A stretch of 64,000 nt of DNA from Larix kaempferi. Taxonomy: Eukaryota; Streptophyta; Pinopsida; Pinales; Pinaceae. How positions within the stretch are numbered: position 1 is the stretch's first letter; every line of letters starts with the position of its first letter. A program made the position numbers and the translations under genes. The DNA lies in NCBI GenBank assembly GCA_027924585.1, contig BSBM01000609.1:1003501-1067500 (forward strand), read 5' to 3'. Shown in pieces: positions 47,591 to 60,189 of this stretch. The notes beneath the pieces are model-generated. The model saw nothing but the letters and a program-made list of their open reading frames with translations, was not told the origin of the DNA and searched no databases.

Positions 47591-47702
47591 GACCATGTCT
47601 AAGGACCATCCACCAACCTCTCTATCGGCATCACCAATATAGGTATCCACATCATCGACCTCACTGTCGATGTAGGAAATCTCTTCATAAGTGACCACAT
47701 CA

Positions 47703-47715
47703 CTCCCCCTCTCGA
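47703..47715 (-). other. Second polypurine-tract-like sequence
   Basis: The minus strand reads CTCGAGAGGGGGAGTG just after the RNase H stop, very like the CTCGTTAAGGGGGAGTG at the LTR 2.1 kb away. In ordinary plant copia elements this motif directly precedes the 3' LTR. Confidence 0.65.
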
Positions 47716-47723
47716 GGAGGGTC

Positions 47724-48610
47724 CTACCAAGCTTGTCTCAAAAAATACTCAAACTTTTCTTGAGGTAGAGGTTTGGTTAGTACATCGGTAACTTGTTCAC
47801 TTGAGGTAGAGGTTTGGTTAGTACATCGGCAACTTGTTACAAATTCAAACTTTATAGTTCCTTTCTGCGCCATATCATGGAACACTAGATTCTCTTCCAT
47901 CTTGATACAACTCTGTTTGTCACATAGGATCACAGTTGGGTCTATCTCTAAGTCAAACAATCGAGAAGCCATACTGCTTCACAACTAGCAGAGCAAGCAG
48001 CTATGTATTCTGCTTTAGTTGTGCTGAGAGCCACACTAGACTGCTTCCTGCTATACCACGAGATCATGGCTAATCCCAGACAATAACATCCTCTTGATGT
48101 GTTCTTCCTGTCTGATACACTTTTTGCCCAATCAACATCTGTGTAGTCATCTAAAGTCATGATCTCCAAGATAGCATAGATCAAAGTCTATCATATCCTT
48201 TAGATGCCTCATCACATGCTTTTGCAACTATCAGGTGAACATATCTAGTTTCCACTAGATACTAACTCAAGGTGTTCTCAGTAAGGTATATATCTGGCCT
48301 GGTATTCGTCAGATATATCAACGACCCAATAATATGTCTGTACAGAGTTATATACACTAACTCTGATGAGTCATTCACTAACAGCTTCAAGTTGGAATCC
48401 ATGAGAGTGGTCATTCCAACATATCAAGTCCTTTTAATATTTCTCGGCATACTTTCCCTGGTTGAGAAAGATTCCTTCTAAGCCTTTCCATACTTCTAGA
48501 CCTAGAAAGTAATGCATCAATCTGAGATCTTTCATTTTCATTTCTGCAGCCATCTATTTGTGCCATCTCTCATCAGATGGGTCTACTGATATGAGCCTCA
48601 ACATCATTCG
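47724..48610 (-). pseudogene. Copia reverse transcriptase C-terminus and RNase H
   Basis: Read right to left: MKDLRLMHYFLGLEVW, GIFLNQGKYAEKY, LYRHIIGSLIYLTNTRPDI, then YTDVDWAKSVSDRKNTSRG, WYSRKQSSVALSTTKAEYIA, CDKQSCI.....F and VLTKPLP. This is the usual end of copia pol. Frames change at about 48200 and 47960 and stops are present, so it is inactive. The catalytic RT core (YVDD region) is not seen upstream. Confidence 0.88.
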
Positions 48611-51601
48611 AACTTTGTGGTGAGTTCCTTCTTGCATCCGTGTATAGAAATCATATTCAACCTTGTAGCAAAGGTTGAGATCCACATCACCCATGGTGAT
48701 CATCAAGGTCATCAATTTACTATTGATCCTAGGAACCCATACAGAACCTGATTCACACTTCTTCTTTAATTACACCATTAAGAGAATGGTCTTATCTAGC
48801 CACTTGGAGCAAACATGTCATCATGATTCTCTTCCTCTTTCTAAGAGAATCTTCTAGCCACAAGCCTTCTATAGTGTGGTTGATTTGAAAATCTTTTTAT
48901 TGAACATCCATCGCTTGTTCAATGTTCATCATTCATCATGATCTTTCCTACAAATCAAAATTAAGTACATGATTAGTAATACTTCATAATCATCAAATCA
49001 TATTGACATGATAACCTATTATGCATACAGATATCATTTACATAGTTATGCAACTATTTTGACCAATACTTTGGCACAACACTTTCCCATATCCTGTATG
49101 CATACAGTGGCTATCTAGATGCCTTCCATCTCTACCAGAACATACTATCGAGAGTGTGCACAGCTCTCAGCATGTCAGCAAAGAGGTTTCATTCTAGACA
49201 AGCAACAATGGAATGTTTGTCCAACTTACCAATCATATGCATATTAGTAGTATACTATTCAATGCTCTATGAATGTTTACACTCAGCATCATATATTCTA
49301 GGAATACAAATATGCATACAAGCAATATCATTTACTATTTCAAATAACAACTCAAATACTTATCTTTTATGTTTGTGTGGTTGCCTCTCGTTTGATCTTC
49401 TATTCATATTGTACCACTGTGCATGCTCAAGTGTGCACTAGTGTCATCATCATGATATCATACACAAACATACATTCATTAGTATATTCTCAATATTATC
49501 AAAACATTCTAATTCTAAATAATCTTGAATATGTATAGTCATGATCATTAGTATTCAGGGTTTCAAGGAAGTCTTCTTTTACTCATGCATATTCTTGTTT
49601 GATCATAGTACTCTTCTGGTTAATTAAATCATCAAGATAAGAGACATAATATGCATAAACCCTTGATTACTAACTTTATGAATAAGCATAACCAATCATA
49701 CCAAGTATACTTATATAAGGGATCCTAACACAAGGTAAGATTCTAACTTGACATAGGAAAACATACCTGGATTAGTAAACCTACTTAGTTATGTACAACA
49801 TACCTAAACAATCTCTTCAATGATTTAGAGATCCTGAGCTAGAACCTGCATATCTCATAGGTTAAGCATAATATAAAAAAGTCGTACATACCTCGTAAGT
49901 AGAACAAAGATTATGGATGAGTCTTTGTCTTCATGTTGTCATGGTCATGGAACTTGACTTGTCTTTTGTGATGTACATGTATCTTGTTAGCAGACAACAT
50001 CAACCTCACACAACACCATAATGCATTAGTACAATCATATAGCCCTAATCAATGAATTTCTTTGATCATTCACATGCATTCATACTGTTACTAGGAACAT
50101 AAGACAATTCTAACATTAATCAAGATTGTACTAATAAATAATATGAAGACAAACACATTATGAACTTAATTAAGAATCAGATTTCAAGACATACCTGAAC
50201 CTCCTTAAGTCATACCTGTCGAGACTTCTTGTAGTCTTCTTATGTAAGGCCTTAGCCTCAACTCCCCCTGAAACTTGATCTGGAGCTTGATTAGGGTTTG
50301 CTAGAGAAACCCTAAAAAATCAATTTTTGACTTTCACACTTCTGAATGGATGGAAGGATGTGTCTTGCTGAGTTGATCAAACTAGCATACTTCAATTTTG
50401 AAATCTCCAAAATTTGACCCCTCAGAATTGCCTTCGAAACTTCTGGATCTTCTGGACAGGAACCCGAACTAGGGTTTGATGAAGCCCACCCTTCTGTCCA
50501 ATCAAAAGGTTCAATCCAAGGCTCTAAACTCTTATTTTTCTGAGGAGCTTCCAGCCGTGGTTACAGACTTAAAAAATTCCAACTTTTGTTGAAGCCCTAA
50601 TTTTCCATCTTTCCGATCAAAATCCCGAACTGGGGTTTGATCAAGCCCGGTCTTCTACCCAACCAAAAAATTTGATCTTGGTCTCTAAATTTCTATTTTC
50701 CTGAGTAGCATTCAGCCATGGATTCCGATTCCAAAAATTCTAACTTTCTCCGAAACCCTAAATTCCGGAAGCCATGAATGAAGGTGCTCCAAAAATAATT
50801 TTGTTTTGACATAAATATGTACCTGATTGTTTCTGCTGTAACTCTGAACTTTTCGCTCCATAGGGTCTGAAAACTTTTTTTGTGGTATCCTGACTTGTCA
50901 TCTTTCCATCCCGATAGGTCTGACCTCAATTGGATTTTCTGAGAGATAGTTATGCCAAGTGTCGCAACATGACCTTTTTATGGGATAAAACAGGAAAGCG
51001 AACTTGTACGGCGTGCCACGTGTCACTGGTTCAGCTTCGACCTCTGAAAAAGTTTCCTGAGATAGTACAATCTGTGAAATACCTGTCACTTTTTACTAAA
51101 TTTCATTTGGAGCTTCCTATCCCAAGTTATGCCAAGTGTCGCAACGTGACCTGTTTATGGGATAAAACAAGAGAGCGAACTTGTACGGACTACCACGTGT
51201 CACTGGTTCATCTTCGCCCTCTGCAAAAATTTCCTGAGATAGTAAAGTCTGTGTACTACCTTTCAATTTTTACGAAATTTCATTTGGAGCTTCCTATCCC
51301 AAGTTATGACCTTTTTTCCTAGGTCACCTGATTTTGACTAAGATCTGGAAGAGGCAGAAACCCTAACTTGTACTGATCATAACTCAGAAAGTACAACGAA
51401 TATGAGGGTTCCCTTTGGACACAAGGTACCTGGGGATGTTATCTACGACTTGTAAAGGTTTCAGATCCTGAACCTTCTCCAAAATGTATTTATAGCGAAA
51501 TTTCCACGATGACTGCTTTTTTCTATGTAAAACCCAAACCTTCAAATTGTCGCAAGTGAAGCAAGTGTCGTAAGTGCCATACCTTGCCTTCCTTCAGGTT
51601 A
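48611..51601 (-). other. Copia interior without recognisable gag or integrase
   Basis: About 3 kb between the RT fragment and the primer site. Direct duplications lie near the 5' end: a module of about 161 bp (CCCGAACT.GGGTTTGAT at 50463 and 50624) and a 177-bp module (50949-51125 and 51126-51302). No retroviral domain found; it may be foreign sequence or a non-coding leader. Confidence 0.5.
50949..51302. repeat. 177-bp tandem duplication
   Basis: GTTATGCCAAGTGTCGCAAC starts at 50949 and 51126. A third start (GTTATGACC) at 51303 stops diverging immediately. High identity between the units. Confidence 0.9.
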
Positions 51602-51613
51602 GCTCTGATACCA
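51602..51613 (-). other. Copia primer-binding site, initiator tRNA-Met type
   Basis: Minus strand TGGTATCAGAGC directly adjoining the right LTR. Confidence 0.9.
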
Positions 51614-52218
51614 TGTTAAGATTTAATATGATAAGAAATAAAATATCAGCGTTGCATTCCATTTCACAATAATAGCATATACAGGATCACTGAAGAAACA
51701 ACAAGCACAGCAAAAACACAAGAGACATAGATTTATCCTGGGAAACCCTCATGGGGTAGAAAACCTAGCAAAGCTTCCTCAATATAGATGACCAGCAATA
51801 TAAAAAGATGCAAACCAAAGACATGATCTCCTCCTCCACCATAGCAGACCTCTCCTCCACAAGTGCGCTACTCTCAAGTGATTGAGTGTGTGTAAAATGA
51901 GGAATACACCTCCTCTATTTATACACTACTCCGACTTGTCTTTTACACAAATCATGTAGGCTCGTATTTAACCATTGGGTTAAATACCCCACTACAACTA
52001 ACTGGGCCGACCCCTGTAGGGTGATATAATAACCCTTTGACCCACATAACACATACAGGGCCGACCCCTACTAGGGAAGTCTAATAACCCAAGTTACCAC
52101 ATTCCAACGGAGGAATAAACATCTCCGGATATACAATAATATCTTCACGGAGGAATGAAACATCTCCGGAATAATAAAGTACAATTATAATATTCTTTGA
52201 AGTTACAATATCTCAACA
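51614..52218 (-). repeat. Copia 5' LTR (right side)
   Basis: 605 bp. The minus-strand TATA box TATAAATA is at 51923-51916; this copy would drive transcription leftwards. Confidence 0.93.
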
Positions 52219-52223
52219 AAAAT

Positions 52224-52289
52224 GTTAATGGTCATAGGGGTATTGTTGGTTGTGGATTTAGAACTTAGGGCCTAAGTTTTATGCCAACA
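52224..52289 (+). repeat. 5' LTR of the outer gypsy element, right part
   Basis: The last 66 bp of the interrupted LTR, ending TTATGCCAACA. It is followed by ATTGGATCCATTGTCGGAAA, a plausible but unassigned primer site. Confidence 0.7.
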
Positions 52290-52451
52290 ATTGGATCCAT
52301 TGTCGGAAACCTGAAGAGGTTAGGGTTTAAATAAGTATGAATTGGAAACCTATAAGGAAGGATTGTAGAACTGGTTGAATGACAAGGAAAAGGAATTTGC
52401 ACAGAAGGAGACTTGAAACCTTAACATTGATCCAGAACAATGACTACAAGG

Positions 52452-52500
<49 letters not shown>

Positions 52501-53624
52501 ATATATATATATATATTCAAACACATATGAAGTTTTCTTTATTGAAGTTTCCTATTTATTTTATGTATCGATAAAAAGACAAGTAGAATTTAATGTGGTC
52601 TAGAGGAGTCAATAAGTGATTGTATGGGATCAAGAAACTAAAGATAGGTTGAAGATATTAGATAACAAGTGGATGATGGTTATATATGAATGGGTCAAGA
52701 TAATTACAGAAGGGTATATAGTAGATTTTTCTATTGATTATAATGAAGCCTTTGATTGCGTGAAGGAAACAATTTAGACAAAGCCTAGGAAGAGATTGTT
52801 AGAAGAGATTTCCACCTGGATAAAAATGTTGTTTGTTGAAAAGGGAATTATGTGCATGGAAAAATATTAAATGAAATATTAAAACCCCCTCCGGTAGGGA
52901 AGGTGAGGAGAAGAAGAGGGGAGAATCCATGAAGTAGGGAAGAAGAAAGAAAGTAAAGATGGACCTAGATGAATAGAGAAGAAGAGAAGAAATATATGAG
53001 AGAAGGAATGCATTGAAGGAATCCATATGGAAGGTAAGGATGGATAATATAGGGAGTGGTAGAGAGGGTATTGAAGAAGGGGTTTTAGTAGCAAAAAAGA
53101 AGAATTTCATGCTAGAGGGGCATGCTAAAGAGTGTGGAGTTCGATAGGAAGGCATGGTGTTAATGGAGGAAGAATGGCATAGGCTAGCAAAGAGGCTCTG
53201 TGTAGAAGAGGACACATCAAAGGAAGACGTGGAAGAAGAGAAGGTGAGTTATGTTGAAACCCATTGGATAAGATATAAGGTAGAGGAATCTGAGGAAAGC
53301 AATAGAGAATATTAGTGCAATGAGATTGTGGATATTCCTTTTGTAGCAGAATCGACAGATGATGAGGATATTTTGGGCTTAATAGAAGTATTCAATGATT
53401 TGAGAATTGAGTATTCTTTCAAATCCAGTAGAGAAGTCTATGGTGCAGTGAATTTATATAACCCCCCTCTTGAACCATCCCCCGCGTGTTTTTCAAAATA
53501 AAGAAAAAATTTCAGTGGAAGCAGAAGTTAGGAATATTCTACCATAGAGATTACAAGGAGTAGGAAATCAAAGTAGAAATGGAAGAGTGGTTAGAAGGTT
53601 TAACATGGGAGGAGTTACAACTGA
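52290..53624 (+). other. Leader of the outer gypsy element
   Basis: No domain recognised. Contains a (TC)n run (52454-52496) followed by a (TA)n run (52498-52516), and purine-rich sequence at 52890-53300. Confidence 0.5.
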
Positions 53625-54760
53625 TATGAGACTTATAGTCTTTCGTGGGAATATAAGGGATGAAGCATAAAAACATTAGTTTACTAGTGATGCAGAGTGG
53701 GGTTTGAAGCAAGTAATAGATTCAAACGAAAATATAGTGTAGATGGAAATGGCATTGAGGGATCATGCACTAACTTGGTGTATGAAGTATAATAGTACTA
53801 CTATGCTAGGAGTTACTCTATCATTGGATGAGACTAAGCAAGCAATGTTGAAGGAGTTTCAAAAAACTAAATCGGAGTTTTAATGTATAACAAAGATAAA
53901 AGAGATAAATAAACAACCTGAATAAACAATCTGGGACTATGATCCAAGATTTAAAATCTTGATGGATAGGATGTCATTTGAGATTCGATATGTGCAACAT
54001 CAGGAGTGGTTTATTGCAAGATTGGTGCCACATATACGGTTTTCGTTAACACAACAAAAGGTTCTCATGTAGTTTGATGTGTTAGAATTTGCGATGCAGT
54101 TGGAGTCTACCCAGGGTAGATAATCTTCAACGGGTATGTTGAAGGTAAAATCTAAAATTGTTACATTGAGTACGCAGTTGCAAGACATAAAAAGGGGAAA
54201 TTAGTGTGCAAAAATGTTTAGAGTACATTTTGACGTGTAGATGGACACCACCAGAATGAGTGTCCCATACTGGGAAATTATGTTGCTAGTCATGTCTCCA
54301 ATTCATTCCCCATAGGAGATCAGGAGGAATGGTATTAAGTCTGTAAAAAATGGGTTCATGCACCTACTTAGTGTCCAATGTTGTTGAAGTATCAAAGTAC
54401 AACTAATACCCCTTTCTACAATTTTTGTAAATCGATTGGGCATGATGTCAATGGATGTCACAAATTACAGTTGATTAAATATCATTTAGTTGATGCTTAT
54501 AGAGTGCAGGGGGTTGAAGATAACATTAGGGTAGGTATAGTTGGTCTCTTTCAAGGAGGTTTCAAAGACCAAGGATGAGGATTTGGAGGAGGTTCAAGAA
54601 AACATGTTTGCTTCAAATGTAGAGAACCAAGGCATGTAGCATAGTTGTGTACAAATCATAGATATTTTTGTCGATATTGTCATAGTGTAGAACATAGTTG
54701 CACCAAGAGTAGAGAGGTTCTCTATAGCCTAGTATAGGGGATATGTTGTAACACATAACA
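53625..54760 (+). pseudogene. Gag of the outer gypsy element
   Basis: The gag core reads MRLIVFRGNIRDEA, MALRDHALTWCMKY, FKILMDRMSFEIRYVQHQEW and FIARLVPHIRFSLTQQKV. Two zinc-knuckle-like segments follow: FCKSIGHDVNGCH near 54420, and CFKCREPRHVA-stop-LC near 54609. Numerous stops. It matches the gag type in which the core is followed by CCHC knuckles before protease. Confidence 0.78.
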
Positions 54761-55559
54761 TTGTGTAACATTATGTAACATGCCATTCCCATAAAAAATA
54801 ATATAATTCATTTCAGCTTAAAAAAAATTATATTATATTGGTTTCATCTTAAACTTAGATATATTAGGAAATATATAAGAGGTATCAAATAGATTGAGGT
54901 CTAAAATTTTTCTTAATGTCTAAAAAATTTAAGATAGAAAAATTTTACACCTCAAGAAATTGGATCCCTCTCAGTGCTTGATAGATATAGATGTAAGATG
55001 GATCTATGCTAGTACATAATACTTTCCATATTTGATAGATAAATGGGAAGAGAAAAGAAAACATTGTAATATGTTAACAAGAGAATTGTCTGATGATCAA
55101 AAGATGAAGGAATCTATAAATTTACAGATTGTGACTAGAGGGGGCACAATAACAGTAGAAGATGGGGGTAAGCAAGGTTATTGTGAGAAGATACTAGAAG
55201 ATAAGCTCAATAAAGCAATGAAACCATTTCCCAAGTTTGATGTTGCACAACATAAATAGTTCATGTGTGAGGGAGAAGAAGCAATGGATGAAGCTCAACG
55301 ACACACAAAATAAGTACAGTATGATGTTAATACAAAGAATGAGTTTGAAAGTAGAGTTCGTGAATCCTTCAATGGTGTGTTAAGGTATTGAATGATTTTT
55401 TTGTAACTAATAAAATAACAACGATGATACAAATAATATGGCTATGAACAAAACAAAGATTCCCATTGGTGTTCTATTACTAGAGAGGAAAGTGTAGCGA
55501 GTTGGGAAAGAATAAGAACACAAGGGAGTTTAAGATGAACATGGAAGGGGGGGGATATG
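54761..55559 (+). other. Decayed gag-to-protease interval
   Basis: Short frames only (for example 55032-55259); no domain assigned. Confidence 0.4.
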
Positions 55560-56060
55560 ATATGTATGATGACATCTTAGATCTAGGATTTGATGTGAAT
55601 TTTTTTCCAAAAAAATATTGGGAAGTAATGGGGAAACCTAAATCGGTATGGTATCCTATTCAATTGAGGTTGGTGAACTAATATAGAGTATAGCTAGTAG
55701 GTAGGATGGAATACATTGTGGTTGATATTGATGGAATTAAAAATAGAGAAAAATTTGAAGTAATAAAAATTCTAGATTGGTCCTTACCCATCATTGTTGG
55801 GTATTGACTAGGCCTTTGAGAATACTGTGATTTTGAATTTAAAGAAAAGGACTATGTCTTTTGAGTTGGAAGAAATGAGTGTGATTTCTCCCTTAGACCC
55901 GAAGGAGGGAGAAATATATTTAGAACCGGTACGAGATGCCATGGAGGATGTAGAAATAGAAAATATCTATAATATCACCAAGAGGAAGGAGGATTATGTA
56001 AATCCTATAGATAATGGGGATATAATCTTGTGTAATATCTATTCATTTGATAAAGATTAA
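55560..56060 (+). pseudogene. Protease region of the outer gypsy element
   Basis: It reads VMGKPKSVWYPIQLRLVN, YIVVDIDGIKNREKFEVIKI, PIIVGY, then ILNLKKRTMSFE. This is the C-terminal half of a gypsy aspartic protease and the adjoining segment. The DSG/DTG active site is not legible, and stops interrupt the frame. Confidence 0.65.
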
Positions 56061-56337
56061 AAAGAACCAATGGAGAGATGGAATACAAAATTATATGAAG
56101 TTTCTATTTGAAGATGTCAAAGGGTTGTTAAATATGTGTGATGGATAGGAACAGAACTTTGTGATCCTCCATATTTTGATGGGACAAGAGTGGTAGAATA
56201 ATTTGTACAAGAAATGGAAAATAAAGTACTAGGACCTATGAGGCTTCAAGAAATGGATGCAATATTAAAAGGGATTCCTACGTGATGGTGGGACACTCAT
56301 AAGAACAAGTTGGATAACTAGGATAAAGTAGCATACA
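56061..56337 (+). other. Outer element: segment before the nested insertion
   Basis: PPYFDGTRVVE, MENKVLGPMRLQEMDAILKG and WWDTHKNKLDN are legible. The module continues at 63219 once the nested element is removed. Confidence 0.5.
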
Positions 56338-58215
56338 TTTAATGTGCCCTCCCTAGTGGCTCCATGGTCATCCCTCTAACCATTAAATACCCATGGGTTC
56401 AGGAATAAATTAAATAAATTAGTTAGGGATTAATTTTGACTTATGGTTATCTCATATAATTAATTAAACCATGGAGAAGTGATATAGTCCATAGTTTTGG
56501 ATATTTATTTATTAACTAATTGTTTGTTGAGTTGGAAATGCTTAGGGGGCCAGGAGGGTGCATAGGAAGTTAGGTGGACCCCTATGAGTTTTCTCCCAAA
56601 AAGGAATTTGGAAGAAAAGAAGTGAAAAACAAGAAAGAAACTGGAAAGTAGGAAAGCAATAAAAAAGAAGGAAAGCACTAAAAAGCAGGAAAGCGATAGG
56701 AAAGCAGGAAAGCACTGAAATTAGGAAAGCACTAAAATCAGGAAAGCAACAGAAAATCAAGGAAAAGAAGAGGTTTTGATATTTTTGCTAAAAGCAGGAA
56801 AATAATCCTAAAGAAGAAAATACAAGAAAGCAAGGAAATAATTTCAGAAAGCTGTAAGGCCAAATTTTATCCAGTGAGGGCACAATGGATGAGCCAAGTG
56901 GTCCATGTGCAATGTAACTTATTAAATTAGCCACCATAAGCTTATAAGAGGAGTATGAGAGCCTCCATAGAGGATAATTTGGCTATTTTTCATTTTTTTT
57001 AGGAGATCTGTGCTTGTAGACTTGGGATATGCAACCCTTATCACTAGTTGGGAGATGTGACCCTTTTGTCCAGTGTATCTAGTTGAGAGATCAGTTAGTG
57101 AGTGAGGATTTGGATATCAAATACTTATCATTAATCATGTTGCAGCGATATCATGGATATTCCAGTTTGTCATGGATTTTAATTGGTGTGATGATGTTCC
57201 AGTTCCTTCAAATTCAAGTTTCAATGAGTTTTCTAGCTAGTTTCGAGTGGTGTGTAGTGGGGTTGTGGGTGGCACACCTGTGTGTGTTATAGTTCCTCCA
57301 TTTGATCATTATACATCTGTAGTAGGTCTTAGAATCCTTTCAAAATTTTCATTGTAGGTTGGAAGGTGGCCACCCTCCAAAGGGATTAAGATTGTATGCA
57401 GAGAAATTCCTAGTATTGATCCACTACTTCTATTTTTTTCTCTACACATTCTTTGTGCCTCCTATTCTCATTTACTTCTATAATTTTCTGCTACAATTGC
57501 AGCTACAATGAGCTATCTCATGTATACACATGATTAATAAAAGGACAGTGTGCTTCAATCCAATATTGTTCCATTTCATGTGCATAAATTGTCTTGTGGT
57601 ACACAATGTAAACACCTTTAAAGTTTTGTTCTAATTGGTTATCCATAGCAATTCCATTTCCCCATTCGAAGGTCCCTAATTTTAATTAGAATTTTTTCAT
57701 CTATCTAGAGCCTCATATCTAAAATTCGTGTTCCTTGGGTTCCATTAGAAGTCATTTGGAATTATGCAATTCCACCCTCCTAATGTTCGATTTTGCGCCT
57801 ATTCTTAAGTTTATTTGGGTTTCTTTGTGTTGTGAGTATATAAGTTGAATAGATGTATTCAGACATGAAATACATACCCTTACTATTGTCTATTTCTTCT
57901 AATGTTGCACCAAAAGTAGATGGATCTCCACATAATTCTTGGGGAAATTTCCTCCGATCATTTGGCTTGTCCAATTGGTCTACCCAAGTGTGATGCTTCC
58001 TGAAAAGTGAAAACCGTCGAAGCAAATCAATTCAGACAATCTGTAAATCTATGTGTTATATATATATGATTTCCTAGAGTCTGTAGATTCTCCTAAACCC
58101 TTGCTTGGAAAAATTAGGGAATGTATAGAGGTGTTTGGAAAATAATCTATAAATTCTAGTCCATGTTTGTCGATTTTCAAGTTAGCGTGCCTAAATCCTA
58201 TTTGGGTACATTACA
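56338..58215 (+). repeat. Left LTR of the nested gypsy element
   Basis: Alignable throughout with 61353-63218. Includes an internal run of GGAAAGCA.TAAAA-type purine repeats (about 56590-56760). The sequence after it (near 58220-58240) only weakly resembles a tRNA-Met primer site. Confidence 0.9.
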
Positions 58216-58813
58216 GTAGTTTAATATCATGCTACTATACACCTACTTGTGGTAATCATTGATGATTCCCAAGATAAATCCATCTCCTAAGAGGAAAGAT
58301 CCATAAGGTACCCTTATAGAAGAAGAATTTGACTCCACTAAAGGAAAGATCCAAGGAGAAAGAGAAATATCAAACATGGATGAAAAGGATGAACTCGAAT
58401 ATTTTTTACAAAACATGTTGAAAGGCATGGAAGACATATCCCAGAATATCATCCATTCGGGGAAAGAGACAAGAGAATTCTTGGCCAAGAAAATAGGAAA
58501 CAAAGATGGATAAGGGAGCAGTGGCTCTCAGCATGAAGGAAATAAGGTCTATGGTCAGACTCTATTTTCAAATACAGGGCCTCACAATCACCATCATGTA
58601 TTCAAGTGTGATATCAAGAGTTATCCATGGCCTACCATGCCTAAATTCACTGAAGGACAAAGAGAGGAACCAAAAGTGCATAATTAATCAATTGCTACAT
58701 GGGAGGATCACTATGTAGAGTACCAGACTCTAAATGAAGATTGTAGGAGAGCATTTGCTTTAAAGGAATTTTGTGAAGCCCAATACAAATTCAATCCAAG
58801 AGGGAGAAATAGG
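58216..58813 (+). other. Leader of the nested gypsy element
   Basis: No domain assigned; frames are short and broken. Confidence 0.4.
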
Positions 58814-59560
58814 ATGCATACTCATAATCCTGATTTGAATAATTCCACTGGTAATATCTCTCTTCCATATTTTGATGGATCATCAAAATGCACTACTAGT
58901 TCATGGATCCAAAAATTAGAAACATACTTCCAATTGAACCCCATGGCCAAAAGGGATGCCATAAAAATCAATACCCTACATATATCGATGGAGTGGAAAA
59001 TGACTGGTGGTTCCATGTCATGAGGACTTTAGATCATGACCAATTGACAACATATGAGGAGTTCACTAGGAGATTGGAGAATAGATTTGATCGAAAAGAT
59101 CCTCAGATATCTTTCAGAGAGTTGTTGCATCTAAGATAGACATGAACACTTGAGGCATATATTTCATAGTTCTAGAAGATAACTGTGATGGCCATAGATA
59201 TATCTGAAGGTTGCTTGATCCTATTACTCACAGAAGGATTAGCATAGCCATTTAAAGGGTTGGTTAAAGCCTATATACCATCTACCTTGCAGGATGCAAT
59301 GAGAAGAATGAGAGATCTACATGATGCCAAACCAAGAACAATATTTCCACCAAGAACAAATATTCCTTCTGAATTCATGGACAAGAAAACTTTCCAAAAA
59401 GGTTCAACATAAAATTTCAAGAAGGAGAACACTTTTAGAGATTGAGATCAATTAAGGAAGAGAAAGCTATTTTTCTCTTTCCATGAACCATGGGCTCCAA
59501 GCCACAAGTGTGTTAAGGGAAAGGAACATTACATTGATGTATTCTCAAAGAGAGAAGATG
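58814..59560 (+). pseudogene. Gag of the nested gypsy element
   Basis: LPYFDGSSKCTTSSWIQKLE, TYFQLNPM and AIKINTLHI, then after a frame change near 58980 DGVENDWWFHVMRTLDH and YEEFTRRLENRFDRKDP. This is the classic retrotransposon gag core. Further along, LEAYIS..Q and a W.PSHKC segment (near 59490-59510) resemble the gag C-terminus. One frameshift and several stops. Confidence 0.75.
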
Positions 59561-59700
59561 AGGAAGACAGAATAGAAAAATATGGTGGCTATAATACATC
59601 AGATGAAGAAAATATACCACCAACAAGTGGCAAGAATGCAGTCATGGAAGGAGTACCTTGCTTCCACACTCTCAGATTCAAGGGAGTGGTTCAATGATAG

Positions 59701-60189
59701 AGAGTTATAGTTTTCGTTGATGGAGGTGCTACTCATAAATTCATTTATTTGGATTTGGTGGAAAGAAGGAAGCTTTTGACTGAAACTTTTGAAAGTTTCA
59801 CAGTCATCATACCAGGTAATAACTCCATGGATTGTACTAAGTGGATTCCAAGGATACAAGTAATCGTAGGAGATTATACCTTGACAAACAGTTTCTATGT
59901 TGTTAATGTGGACGACACTAACTTGGTGTTGGGGGTGCAATGGTTGTACTCCATTGGGAAGCATTCCATGAATTTTAAGGTGCCTCAAATAATCTTCAAA
60001 TATTTTGATGGGAAGCAGATAGGCTTGCAAGGAATCAACACCTATCCTAATCGAGTGGTTTCTTCACATAGTATGAGATCAATTTTGATCCATGGAGACA
60101 TTGAATGGGATGTTGAGTGCCTCAGCACCACTCAAGGAACCATCATAGATTTTTCACAACAACCTGAAGACATTAAGAGATTGCTATGA
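59701..60189 (+). pseudogene. Aspartic protease of the nested gypsy element
   Basis: The frame from 59701 reads VIVFVDGGATHKFI with active-site DGGAT (Asp codon 59719) in place of the common DSGAT, then VVNVDDTNLVLGVQWLYSIG and FKVPQIIFKYFDGK, the usual protease C-terminal pattern. Only a TGA at 60187 ends it; the same frame continues into the next module. Confidence 0.78.

Larger units (their letters stand above)
44955..52218 (-). mobile_element. Ty1/copia element on the minus strand, partly deleted and expanded
   Basis: Two 605-bp LTRs (44955-45559 and 51614-52218) start TGTTAAGATTTAATATG and end ATATCTCAACA, flanked by the duplication AAAAT (44950-44954 and 52219-52223). Transcription runs from right to left: primer site at 51602-51613, a long leader with internal duplications, an RT/RNase H fragment (48610-47724), tandem arrays, and a polypurine tract by the left LTR. 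No gag, protease or integrase is recognised. The LTRs differ by scattered substitutions. Confidence 0.93.

Noticed and set aside
52799-53215. 138-codon minus-strand frame rich in Ser, Phe and Pro
   Set aside because: Antisense of a purine-rich leader; low complexity explains the openness.
56590-56760. Minus-strand Phe/Ser/Cys-rich frame resembling a membrane protein
   Set aside because: Arises from GGAAAGCA-type purine repeats in the LTR; the same artefact appears in the other LTR at 61597-61856.
58216-58245. Initiator tRNA-Met primer site for the nested gypsy element
   Set aside because: Only a loose match (AATATCATGCTAC); not listed as a feature.
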